Source: Ferruginibacter sp. (GTDB taxonomy: Bacteria > Bacteroidota > Bacteroidia > Chitinophagales > Chitinophagaceae). Taken from it: a stretch of 64,000 nucleotides of DNA. The number at the start of each line of letters is the position of its first letter. The first letter of the stretch is position 1. The position numbers and the translations under genes were made by a program. Location: NCBI GenBank assembly GCA_019638575.1, contig JAHBTN010000004.1, positions 1-64,000 of the forward strand, given 5' to 3'. A model generated the notes under the pieces. That model saw nothing but the letters and a program-made list of their open reading frames with translations. It did not search any database and was not told where the DNA came from. Positions 25,495 through 33,220 of the stretch are shown here, one piece after another.

Positions 25495-26001
25495 TCAGAC
25501 TGTAGTTGTTTTTGCTGCTTTTATATCTTTAGCATTTCTTTTTTTATCGGCACGTACTTTGTCCCAATATTTTTTATGTACCCATAGCATACCAAAACTT
25601 TCGCCATCATGCCTGTCTAAATGTTTATGATGCATTTTATGTGCCCAACGCAAGGCTCGCACATAGGTATTGTTGCTTCGGGTAAACCATTTAAAGCGTT
25701 GATGGATGATTACTTCGTGCACCAGGAAATAAGCAATACCGTATAAGGTAAAACCAGAACCAATACAAATCATCCAGTATTGTTTATAGATAACTCCAAA
25801 CATGATGAGCAACCAGCTTGGTATAGCAAATATCAAAAAGTATGCATCGTTTTTTTCAAAAAAACCGGGGCTTTTTTGATGATGGTCTTTGTGAAGGTAC
25901 CAGCCAAAGCCATGCATTACATAGCGGTGCAGGCACCAGGTAAACCCTTCCATCAAAATGAAAGTAGCCAATGTGATTGCTATGTAAATAATCCAGTTCA
26001 T
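25495..26001 (-). CDS. crtZ: Beta-carotene 3-hydroxylase
   Basis: Di-iron membrane hydroxylase of 168 aa of the fatty-acid-hydroxylase superfamily. All histidine clusters are present: HRYVMH, HKDHH, HEVIIHQRF and HKMHHKHLDRHDGESFG. These ligate the iron pair that hydroxylates C-3 of a beta-ionone ring. The length and the final cluster are typical of bacterial CrtZ. It starts 6 bp after the stop of the CruF-like gene and is followed by the cyclase gene after 51 bp. In this pathway it would add the 3-hydroxyl of saproxanthin, myxol or zeaxanthin. Confidence 0.93.
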   Translation of the reverse strand: MNWIIYIAITLATFILMEGFTWCLHRYVMHGFGWYLHKDHHQKSPGFFEKNDAYFLIFAIPSWLLIMFGVIYKQYWMICIGSGFTLYGIAYFLVHEVIIHQRFKWFTRSNNTYVRALRWAHKMHHKHLDRHDGESFGMLWVHKKYWDKVRADKKRNAKDIKAAKTTTV

Positions 26002-26007
26002 GAAAAC

Positions 26008-26700
26008 TTATTTCAAAAATGTTCGTAACAATAAAAAGAACATCATTTGTATCAACAGCAAATTTACTGCGAATTTGTTTTGCTTGCTGAATTTTGCAAA
26101 ATGAAAAACAGCCAGCAGTAAAACACTTACTACAAACCAACACATATAATTAAATACCGGTATACTGCCATCGCCGTTCCAAACCCAGTAACCCAGTTTT
26201 ACCGCAACAGGTTCCATCAGCCAGTCGAAAAACACTGCCAGCGTGGCGCCATCTATAATCACCGATAATGCTTTCATGGCTGCAGGCGTATTCCCAGTAT
26301 CGGCAGCTACACGGTTAATCATCTTCATCAGCAAAGTATGTACACTAATACCGCAGCAATAAATAATTATAAACCAGTTAATACCAATCAGCAAGGGTAC
26401 ATCTTTAAACTTAAACCCCAATACATTACCATACGTATAATCGCCAAAAAGTACGCCGGTATGTATTCCTATTATTTCAACAGCCATCCCTACCAGGAAA
26501 CAAGCTATAAAAAAAAACAGGAAATGCAGGTTCTTTTCAGCTTGTGTCCATACAAGTAATGCAAATGATAATAACAGGTTGAAGGGAGTGGCTTCAAGAA
26601 AAAAGGATTTATCAAAATATAATAAACCCACCAGGCCGATAGTATGAAACAATACGGCGATGGCTGTAGCTACCTGGAATTTTGAAACCCTGCTTAACAC
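26008..26700 (-). CDS. cruF: CruF-like carotenoid 1,2-hydratase (carotenoid biosynthesis membrane protein)
   Basis: Integral membrane protein of about 230 aa, with seven or so hydrophobic segments, of the Caroten_synth family that includes CruF. Diagnostic stretches are VEIIGIHTGVLFGDYTYG, VPLLIGINWF and FFDWLMEPVAVKLGYWVW. CruF adds water across the 1,2 double bond of the open psi-end of a carotenoid. The start is uncertain: no ATG exists; GTG at 26700, 25 bp after the idi stop, gives a sensible N-terminus, while TTG at 26772 would overlap idi by 47 bp. With CrtD it would build the hydroxylated acyclic end of a monocyclic carotenoid. Confidence 0.8.
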   Translation of the reverse strand: MLSRVSKFQVATAIAVLFHTIGLVGLLYFDKSFFLEATPFNLLLSFALLVWTQAEKNLHFLFFFIACFLVGMAVEIIGIHTGVLFGDYTYGNVLGFKFKDVPLLIGINWFIIIYCCGISVHTLLMKMINRVAADTGNTPAAMKALSVIIDGATLAVFFDWLMEPVAVKLGYWVWNGDGSIPVFNYMCWFVVSVLLLAVFHFAKFSKQNKFAVNLLLIQMMFFLLLRTFLK

Positions 26701-26725
26701 AAAAATTGTTTTCTTGGTTGATGAA

Positions 26726-27244
26726 TTACTTAGAGGTGGATTGAAGATACGTTTCCATTTTTGGAAAAGCAATTTTAAACCACTCAGTATATTTTTGAGG
26801 ATGCGATTGAATAGAATCTCTTATCTCTGTTATTGTTTTAAAACAGTAGTCGCTCACTTCTTCGGTATTGGGTGATATTGCTCCATTGTAATTGCCAATA
26901 AAAACATGATCAAACTCATATTCGGTTAATCCATTATCAAACTGTGCTTTGTAAATAAAGTCAAATGCCTTTTTCAACGAAACACAAAAGCCCATTTCTT
27001 CCTGCAGTCGGTTTTCTGCTGCAACAAGTGTTTCCTGCCCCGGAGCAGGATGACTGCAACAGGCATTGGTCCATAACCCCGGGCTATGGTATTTTTTATC
27101 GGCTCTTTTATGCAACAGCATTTCGCCCTTACTGTTAAATATAAAAATGCTGAAAGCCCTGTGAAGCAGGGCTTTTTGATGAACTTCCATTTTTTCCATG
27201 GTACCCGTTTGCACATCTTGCTCATCTACCAATATAACATCCAT
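26726..27244 (-). CDS. idi: Isopentenyl-diphosphate isomerase, type 1
   Basis: Nudix-fold isomerase of 172 aa. Motifs are LLHKRADKKYHSPGLWTNACCSHP (first part, with the catalytic Cys in NACCSHP), RLQEEMGF (the Nudix-derived helix) and YEFDHVFIG with the second catalytic acidic region. It interconverts IPP and DMAPP, supplying the starter for geranylgeranyl diphosphate. It lies inside the carotenoid operon, 13 bp after crtB, and may share bases with the cruF start. No GGPP synthase gene is in the window, so that step is encoded elsewhere. Confidence 0.93.
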   Translation of the reverse strand: MDVILVDEQDVQTGTMEKMEVHQKALLHRAFSIFIFNSKGEMLLHKRADKKYHSPGLWTNACCSHPAPGQETLVAAENRLQEEMGFCVSLKKAFDFIYKAQFDNGLTEYEFDHVFIGNYNGAISPNTEEVSDYCFKTITEIRDSIQSHPQKYTEWFKIAFPKMETYLQSTSK

Positions 27245-27257
27245 AATTGCGATACGG

Positions 27258-28094
27258 TTAATATAAATTTAATTGTCTTCTTAATCCGGCCTTGGCTACA
27301 ATATAAGCTTTGCCATAATTAGGTATGCGTATCCGCTGTTCTAAAATATGAGCAGGTGCAGTACGTTTTATTTTTTTAAACAGCGATAAATAATACTTGT
27401 ATGCTACATACACGCCAAACCTTGCTTTTGTTGGCAGGTTTAAAATTCCTTCATAAGCATTTTCAAAATCTGCGGCAATATCCATTTCAATTTGCTTTTT
27501 CATAGATGGGGTGAAGTTTGTAAAATCCACTTCAGGAAAATAAGAACGGTTCAATAACTCATAATCGGCTTTTACATCTCTTAAAAAATTAACTTTTTGA
27601 AAAGCTGCTCCCAGCGCCTGTGCCGATGGTTTTAAATCGGCATACAGGTTTTTATCGCCTTCGCAAAAAACATACAGGCACATAAGGCCCACCACTTCGG
27701 CACTGCCATAAATATATTCCTTATAGCCATTGCTGTTGTATTGTGTTTTGCTTAAATCCATTTCCATGCTGTTGAAAAAAGATTCTACCAGGTCGAGCGA
27801 AATATTATAATTCCTTACCGTTATCTGGAAACTGTGTAAGATGGGGTTAAGGCTAATGCCCCTGTCGATGGCAGCATAAGTATCTTTCTTAAATTCTAAA
27901 AGCAGTTCTTCTTTCCGGTATTGGTGAAAAGTATCAACTATTTCATCGGCAAAACGTACAAACCCATATATATTATAAATGGGGGTACGCAAATCGGGAT
28001 GAAGCAATTTGATAGCGCTGCTGAACGATGTACTGTATTTTTCAGTAACCGCTTTGCTGCATTGCTGGCTTACATCGTGAAAAAGTTTTATCAT
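27258..28094 (-). CDS. crtB: Phytoene synthase
   Basis: Trans-isoprenyl diphosphate synthase of 278 aa, head-to-head type. The two aspartate-rich metal-binding motifs are FADEIVDT near residue 50 and NFLRDVKADYE near 170. Pattern YSTSFSSAIKLL at the N-terminus is also typical of phytoene/squalene synthases. It joins two geranylgeranyl diphosphates into phytoene, the first committed carotenoid step. Squalene synthase is the alternative, but the crtI gene 78 bp upstream and idi 13 bp downstream settle the role. Confidence 0.93.
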   Translation of the reverse strand: MIKLFHDVSQQCSKAVTEKYSTSFSSAIKLLHPDLRTPIYNIYGFVRFADEIVDTFHQYRKEELLLEFKKDTYAAIDRGISLNPILHSFQITVRNYNISLDLVESFFNSMEMDLSKTQYNSNGYKEYIYGSAEVVGLMCLYVFCEGDKNLYADLKPSAQALGAAFQKVNFLRDVKADYELLNRSYFPEVDFTNFTPSMKKQIEMDIAADFENAYEGILNLPTKARFGVYVAYKYYLSLFKKIKRTAPAHILEQRIRIPNYGKAYIVAKAGLRRQLNLY

Positions 28095-28172
28095 TACCTG
28101 GTGTAATTTTCTTTTTAAATTAATACAAAGGTTTTACTAAAGGATATTAACTTAAAAACAGGTTTATTATTA

Positions 28173-29672
28173 TCAGTTTTGGTTATAATGTTTCAATGCT
28201 TCTTTAGCCACCACCTCTCCGCTTATAAGGCTTGGAGGTACCCCGGGCCCCGGCACCGTTAATTGCCCGGTGTAAAATAAGTTTTTTATTTTAATACTCC
28301 TGCAAGCGGGCTTTAAATTTGCCGTTTGCATCAAAGTATTTGCTAATCCGTAGGCATTGCCCTTAAACGAATTATAGTCATCTACGAAATTGCTTACCGA
28401 GTAGGTTTTTTTATAGATGATTGAATCTTTTACCGGTTGGCCTACAAATTTTTCATACCGTTTCAATATTTTTTCAAAATATTTTTCCCGCTGTTCTTCG
28501 GTATCGCCTTCAAGGCCGGCCGCAACCGGTATTAAAAAAAATAAGTTTTCATGCCCATCGGGCGCCACGGTTTTATCTGTTACTGATGGCGCACATACAT
28601 AAAATAGTGGGTTGGTTGGCCATTGTTTTGATGTATATATCTCATGCCCATGTTTTTCAAAATCGCTGTCAAAAAAAAGCGAATGGTGCAAAATGCCTGT
28701 TAGTTTTTTATTCAATCCCACATAGTACAACAAACAACTTGGTGCCATCACCCTTTTATTCCAATATTGGTTACTGTAAACCCTGCAATCTTCGGGCAAC
28801 AGTTTTGTTTCTATAAAATGATAATCGGCTGCACCTATCACCACATCGGCAGGGTATATATTGCTTGTTATTTGTTGTTGATTATTTGAAAGCGCAACAA
28901 CAGATTTTGCTTTCCTGCCATCAACTTTTATTTCCGAAACATTGCTGTTGAAAATAAATTTTACCCCTAATTCTTCGGCCAGCAAATACATGCCTTCTAC
29001 AATTTTATACATGCCCTCTTGCGGATACCAGGTGCCCAATTTTAAATCGGCATAGTTCATAAGGCTGTATAATGCCGGTGTGTTTTGCGGCAAAGCGCCT
29101 AAAAACAAAACCGGAAACTCAAGCAATTGCCGCAACTTTGGGTTTTTAAAATACTTACTGATGTGCTTGCGCATAGAAGTAAAAACATCCAGTTTAAAAA
29201 CACCTTTCACCAGGTCCCAATCTAAAAACTCGGCATACGAGCGGCCGGGTTTATGCACCAGCTTATTAATACCAACTTCATATTTATATGCTGCCTCCTG
29301 CATAAAACTATCCAGTTTTGCAGCGCTGCCGGGTTCAATATTTTCAAAAAACTTTTTAAGATCATCATAATCAGCCGGGATATCCATCAGCTCATCGTTC
29401 CAATAAATGCGGTAGGTTGGGTTTAAGCGTTGCAAATTGTAATAATCAGATACTTTTTTACCAAAGCAATTAAAAAAACGCTCAAATACATCAGGCATCC
29501 AGTACCAGCTTGGGCCCATATCAAAAGTAAAGCCAGCCTCTTTAAAATGCCTTGCCCTGCCGCCGGGTATTGATTGCTTTTCCAGTACTACTACATCCCA
29601 ACCTGCCTGTGCCATAAAGCATGCAGCCGATAAGCCTGCAAAACCACTTCCTATAATTACCGCTTTTTTCAA
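28173..29672 (-). CDS. crtI: Phytoene desaturase
   Basis: FAD-dependent desaturase of 499 aa, full CrtI length. N-terminal dinucleotide fold IIGSGFAGLSAACFMAQAG, the RARHFKEAGFTFDMGPSWYW segment and the C-terminal CrtI signature FYTGQLTVPGPGVPPSLISG are all present. It converts phytoene to lycopene in four desaturations. The start is the TTG at 29672; no ATG fits and the sequence directly after matches the usual CrtI N-terminus. It follows the ECF sigma gene by 63 bp and precedes crtB by 78 bp. It differs clearly from the CrtD-like protein at 16.9 kb. Confidence 0.93.
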   Translation of the reverse strand: MKKAVIIGSGFAGLSAACFMAQAGWDVVVLEKQSIPGGRARHFKEAGFTFDMGPSWYWMPDVFERFFNCFGKKVSDYYNLQRLNPTYRIYWNDELMDIPADYDDLKKFFENIEPGSAAKLDSFMQEAAYKYEVGINKLVHKPGRSYAEFLDWDLVKGVFKLDVFTSMRKHISKYFKNPKLRQLLEFPVLFLGALPQNTPALYSLMNYADLKLGTWYPQEGMYKIVEGMYLLAEELGVKFIFNSNVSEIKVDGRKAKSVVALSNNQQQITSNIYPADVVIGAADYHFIETKLLPEDCRVYSNQYWNKRVMAPSCLLYYVGLNKKLTGILHHSLFFDSDFEKHGHEIYTSKQWPTNPLFYVCAPSVTDKTVAPDGHENLFFLIPVAAGLEGDTEEQREKYFEKILKRYEKFVGQPVKDSIIYKKTYSVSNFVDDYNSFKGNAYGLANTLMQTANLKPACRSIKIKNLFYTGQLTVPGPGVPPSLISGEVVAKEALKHYNQN

Positions 29673-29735
29673 AGTGCTAAAATACGTTTTAGAATGTAAC
29701 GCACATCAGTGGCATTGGGTATTATTTTTAAAATG

Positions 29736-30236
29736 CTAAAAACGGGTTAACTGCTGTTTAAGCAATTTACGGGCAAAATGTATGCGGCTTTTGATGGTGC
29801 CAAGCGGCTCCATCAGGATAGCAGAAATTTCGTGGTACTTGTATCCTTCAAAATATAATTCAAATGGAATCTTAAAAATTTCGGGCAGGTGATAAACAGC
29901 TTCTTTAATTTCTTTTAATGAAAGATTGGTTTCGGCTGCATTAGCAATGGCAAATTGTTTGTTATCGAGCAAGAACTCATTGGCCGTATTACTAAAAACG
30001 GTTTTTTGTTTGGCTGCCCTGCGGTAATTATTAATGAAAATATTGCGCATGATGGTATACATCCATGCTTTAATATTGGTGCCATCATTAAACTTATCCT
30101 TATTTGCAAGCGCTTTGTATAAAGTTTCCTGCACCAGGTCTTTTGCCGCTTCCATATCTCTTGTTAAGGTGATGGCAAAAGGTTTCAGGTAATCGGAGTT
30201 TCTTATTATTGATTGGTTAAATTCGAGGGTTGACAT
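29736..30236 (-). CDS. ECF-type RNA polymerase sigma factor
   Basis: Extracytoplasmic-function sigma factor of 166 aa. Region 2 contains AKDLVQETLYKAL and AWMYTIMRNIFINNYRR (core and -10 binding). Region 4 has EIFKIPFELYFEGYKYHEIS and the helix-turn-helix GTIKSRIHFARKLL (-35 binding). It is the first gene of the carotenoid operon, just ahead of crtI, and probably drives it. No anti-sigma factor gene adjoins; control is more likely by the CarH-like regulator encoded upstream. The 150-bp region before it holds two hexamer pairs and a candidate -7 box. Confidence 0.92.
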   Translation of the reverse strand: MSTLEFNQSIIRNSDYLKPFAITLTRDMEAAKDLVQETLYKALANKDKFNDGTNIKAWMYTIMRNIFINNYRRAAKQKTVFSNTANEFLLDNKQFAIANAAETNLSLKEIKEAVYHLPEIFKIPFELYFEGYKYHEISAILMEPLGTIKSRIHFARKLLKQQLTRF

Positions 30237-30245
30237 TTCTATTCC

Positions 30246-30329
30246 GTTTAACTAACTATACGGTAAATTTAAACAAATGGTTTCTTTACAAAAAATCAAT
30301 TGTTTAATTTTTTTGTTAATAAATTAAAC
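30246..30329. promoter_or_regulatory. Two inverted GTTTAA/TTAAAC pairs in the sigma-factor promoter region
   Basis: GTTTAA at 30246-30251 pairs with TTAAAC at 30269-30274 (17-bp spacer), and GTTTAA at 30302-30307 with TTAAAC at 30324-30329 (16-bp spacer). A similar pair occurs before the CarH-like gene. On the minus strand TAAATTTA (30264-30271), one mismatch from TAnnTTTG, and TTTG (30289-30292) could be the sigma gene's promoter, so bound regulator would cover it. The area is AT-rich, so chance cannot be excluded. Confidence 0.4.
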
Positions 30330-30386
30330 GCACTATCATTCAATCGATTAAGTATTTGTGAGTTAGGTTTTTTAAGAGCATTAGGG

Positions 30387-31265
30387 TTACAATTCAGATA
30401 CAAAGTCCATTACTTCTGAAAATGATTTTTTAAATAAAATAGGAGCAGTAAGTTTTTTATGGTACGAAAGTGTTAATTGGCCAGAAATGACTATTGGTAT
30501 GGTTGTTATTTTTTTACTGATGGCGGTAATAAATTTATCAAGGTTGAACTTGGTACCACAGGTTGTTAAATGCGTATACAGGTAATCGGGCTTTTTTAAA
30601 GTTGCCACAAATTCAACATCATCATTTGAAATACAACATCCCAGGTAATAAGTTGATATGCCCTTGCTTTTTAATAGATAATTTACAAATAAAAGCCCCA
30701 GTTCATGATATTCTCCTTCCGGTAAAAATAGTAATACAGATTTTTGGCTATGCACACGGCTTTCTACATGCTGAATGCCTACAATTAATTTTTGCCTGAT
30801 GATATTTGATACCAGGTGCTCCTGTGCCGGGTTGATATGATTGGTTAACCAAAGTATTCCTATTTTATTTAAATAAGGAAAAATAATTTGCAATATGGTT
30901 TTTTCTATGCCTCTTGTAGCAATAAAACTATCCAGCAATTTTTCAAAATTCTCCATATCCAAATCAACCATGTATTGAATAAGTGAATTTACAATTCTCT
31001 CTTGCTGGGCTTCTTGCTGGCTAAGTAAAAGTATTTTCTCTTTCATCTCTGCATCCTTCATCTTATCTATATGAGAAATTTTAAAACCATATTTATTTAG
31101 CAACGCCACGTTAAGAATTGTTTTTAATTCTTCGTTGCTGTAGTAACGAATATTGGTACCTGTGCGGGCAGGTTTTAAAAAAGAATAGCGCTGCTCCCAT
31201 ATACGTATAGTATGTGCCTTTATGCCTGATAATTTTTCGAGGTCTTTAATGGTGAACGAGTGCAT
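30387..31265 (-). CDS. CarH/LitR-like MerR-family B12-binding photoregulator
   Basis: A 292-aa transcription factor with three parts. A MerR-type winged helix (about 1-70, IKAHTIRIWEQRY) is followed by a helical bundle (80-165) and a B12-binding Rossmann-type domain (175-292). The cobalamin site of CarH is intact: W139, E149 and H150 with the same W-x9-EH spacing, and the axial His187 in EGEYHELGLL. CarH-type proteins bind DNA as tetramers in the dark with adenosylcobalamin and fall apart in light, releasing carotenoid genes. The ATG at 31265 was chosen over a TTG nine codons upstream. It precedes the ECF-crt operon on the same strand, so light control of carotenoids is expected. Confidence 0.88.
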   Translation of the reverse strand: MHSFTIKDLEKLSGIKAHTIRIWEQRYSFLKPARTGTNIRYYSNEELKTILNVALLNKYGFKISHIDKMKDAEMKEKILLLSQQEAQQERIVNSLIQYMVDLDMENFEKLLDSFIATRGIEKTILQIIFPYLNKIGILWLTNHINPAQEHLVSNIIRQKLIVGIQHVESRVHSQKSVLLFLPEGEYHELGLLFVNYLLKSKGISTYYLGCCISNDDVEFVATLKKPDYLYTHLTTCGTKFNLDKFITAISKKITTIPIVISGQLTLSYHKKLTAPILFKKSFSEVMDFVSEL

Positions 31266-31284
31266 ATTGCCGGGTTTACTATTT

Positions 31285-31350
31285 TTAAACAACCGTTATG
31301 TAAGTTTGTTTAATAAGCCCAATATTAGGTTATCAAATGTAAAGGTTTAA
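31285..31350 (-). promoter_or_regulatory. CarH-like gene promoter region with hexamer pair
   Basis: On the minus strand TACATTTG (31334-31341) is an exact Bacteroidota -7 box about 70 bases before the ATG at 31265; no clear TTTG lies upstream. TTAAAC (31285-31290) and GTTTAA (31308-31313) are separated by 17 bp, the same spacing as in the sigma-gene region, with another GTTTAA at 31345-31350. Autoregulation is suggested. Confidence 0.38.
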
Positions 31351-31351
31351 C

Positions 31352-32008
31352 TTAAAAAGGCCGTACCGGAAGGTTTTTAAAAACCTTTTGTGCCATTTGG
31401 TTGCCCGGAAAAAGTATGGACCACCCGGTTAGGAAAATAATCATCAAATCAGTATAAACCGATGCATTTTTTTGATACCACAATTCCAATTGGCCTTTGT
31501 ACGGATAAATAGCAGCATACATGGCTTTGGGGTCGTTTGTTTGGGAAACAAGCTTTTCTTCATCCCTGAAAATAAGAGACCCTATACCTGTAATACCGGG
31601 TTTGCTATTGTAAATTACTTCCTGTACATGTTGGGGATATAATTTAAAACTCACTTCCATCAATGGCCTGGGCCCCACAATGCTCATATCGCCTTTAAAT
31701 ACATTGATGATTTGTGGCAGCTCGTTAATTTTTGAAATACGTAACAGCTTACCAAATTTTGTAACACGGGGGTCGTTTCGCAAAGTGATTTCGCCGGTGC
31801 CCATATTAGGGCTATTCTTAAGCATGGTGGCAAACTTCCAAATATTAAATAACTTGTTTTTGTATCCCATCCTTTTTTGAAAATAAAATATTTCGTGCTC
31901 GCCGGTTATTGATAAGATAATAATTGATATCAGCAGTATAGGAGACAGAAGTATTAAAGCAACGGTTGCTATCAGTAAATCAATAAATCTTTTAATAAAT
32001 CTGTACAT
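31352..32008 (-). CDS. Initiating phosphoglycosyl transferase (bacterial sugar transferase)
   Basis: Monotopic membrane phosphoglycosyl transferase of 218 aa, the small PglC-like form. A hydrophobic N-terminal helix (about 8-35) is followed by FQKRMGYKNKLFNIWKFATM and LPQIINVFKGDMSIVGPRP. It should put the first sugar phosphate on undecaprenyl phosphate and so begin repeat-unit assembly. The catalytic Asp-Glu pair of PglC reads Asn95-Glu96 here (KINELPQ; codon AAC). I believe this variant occurs in other Bacteroidota, so it may be a functional subgroup. It is the only initiating enzyme seen in the polysaccharide locus and lies at its left end. Confidence 0.9.
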   Translation of the reverse strand: MYRFIKRFIDLLIATVALILLSPILLISIIILSITGEHEIFYFQKRMGYKNKLFNIWKFATMLKNSPNMGTGEITLRNDPRVTKFGKLLRISKINELPQIINVFKGDMSIVGPRPLMEVSFKLYPQHVQEVIYNSKPGITGIGSLIFRDEEKLVSQTNDPKAMYAAIYPYKGQLELWYQKNASVYTDLMIIFLTGWSILFPGNQMAQKVFKNLPVRPF

Positions 32009-32086
32009 GATGAGTTATTAATAAGCAGCCATCTTTTTTTCCGGTTCATCTATATGGAAGGGCAATGTGCAGCCGATGATAAACGT

Positions 32087-33217
32087 TTAAAATACTTCTT
32101 TTATTTTTTTGCAAACAGCAGCCAGTTCTTCATTAGTAATATTTGTAGAACATGGAATACTTAAGCACCGCCGGTAAACATAATCGGACCGGTTGTTTTT
32201 GTTGTAAAAAATATTATTGGCAAACATACGCAATTGGTTCATAGGCACCCAAAAGGGACGGCTCTGCATCTTGTTATCGTTTAATATCTTTAAAACATCT
32301 TTTTGTTTTTCGGTCATAATAGTTGGCAACCAATTGTTGGGACTTACATCGTTGCTAACTTGCTGAAACTTTATATCGCCCACTCCTTCCAGTTCTTTTT
32401 TATAAAACTCCGTGATTTCTTTTTTGCGTTTTATAAAACCGGGCAGTTGCTCCATTTGTGCCACACCCATGGCAGCAGCTACATTTACCAGGCGGTAATT
32501 GTAACCTATTTCATCGTGTACATATTCAAAGGGGTCGCTTTTAGCCTGCGTAGTTAAATGCTTTGCTTTTTTTGCCAACGCCTCATCGTTGGTAACAATC
32601 ATTCCTCCACCGCCGGTGGTTATTATCTTATTACCATTGTAACTAAATGTACCCATCAAACCAAAACTGCCAGCATGTTTTCCTTTATAGTAAGAGCCCA
32701 GGGCTTCGGTACTGTCTTCAATAACCGTAACATTATTTTTATTTGCCAGTGCCATCAGCCTGTTCATATCACAAATATTACCCAGCACATGTACCGGCAT
32801 TAAAACAGGTATTCGCCTGCCGTCTTTTTTATGATAGCAAACCCCGTTACGCTGTTCTGTTTCTTCTGCAAAAAATTGTTCCAGTAAATCCAAATCCATC
32901 TGCCAGTTGCCGGCATCGGTATCAATTAAAATGGGATCAGCACCGGTGTATTTAATAGAGTTGCAGGTAGCAATAAAAGTTATGTTTGGTGCAATCACAT
33001 AATCATTGGCATTAACCCCCATCAGGATAAGACATATGTGTAATGCTGTGGTACCACTGCTTGTGGCCACGGCATATTTAGTACCGGCAAACTCAGCACT
33101 CATTTTTTCAAACTGATCAACATAAGCGCCCACGCTGCTTACCCAGCCGGTATCTAAACAGTCTTTTACATATTTCCATTCGTTGCCGGCCATATTGGGG
33201 CCCGATAGCAGTAGCAT
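32087..33217 (-). CDS. DegT/DnrJ/EryC1-type sugar aminotransferase (LegC-like)
   Basis: PLP-dependent aminotransferase of 376 aa. The Schiff-base Lys is K197 in YNGNKIITTGGGG. ATSSGTTALHICL holds the phosphate-binding turn and VIEDSTEALGSYYKG the Asp that contacts the pyridine ring. It makes an amino-deoxy sugar nucleotide from a keto sugar. The N-terminal GPNMAGNEWKYVKDCLDTGWV resembles the LegC subgroup, which forms UDP-4-amino-4,6-dideoxy sugars. A NeuD/PglD-like acetyltransferase gene 2.3 kb upstream could acetylate its product. The exact sugar is not known. Confidence 0.85.
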   Translation of the reverse strand: MLLLSGPNMAGNEWKYVKDCLDTGWVSSVGAYVDQFEKMSAEFAGTKYAVATSSGTTALHICLILMGVNANDYVIAPNITFIATCNSIKYTGADPILIDTDAGNWQMDLDLLEQFFAEETEQRNGVCYHKKDGRRIPVLMPVHVLGNICDMNRLMALANKNNVTVIEDSTEALGSYYKGKHAGSFGLMGTFSYNGNKIITTGGGGMIVTNDEALAKKAKHLTTQAKSDPFEYVHDEIGYNYRLVNVAAAMGVAQMEQLPGFIKRKKEITEFYKKELEGVGDIKFQQVSNDVSPNNWLPTIMTEKQKDVLKILNDNKMQSRPFWVPMNQLRMFANNIFYNKNNRSDYVYRRCLSIPCSTNITNEELAAVCKKIKEVF

Positions 33218-33220
33218 AGA

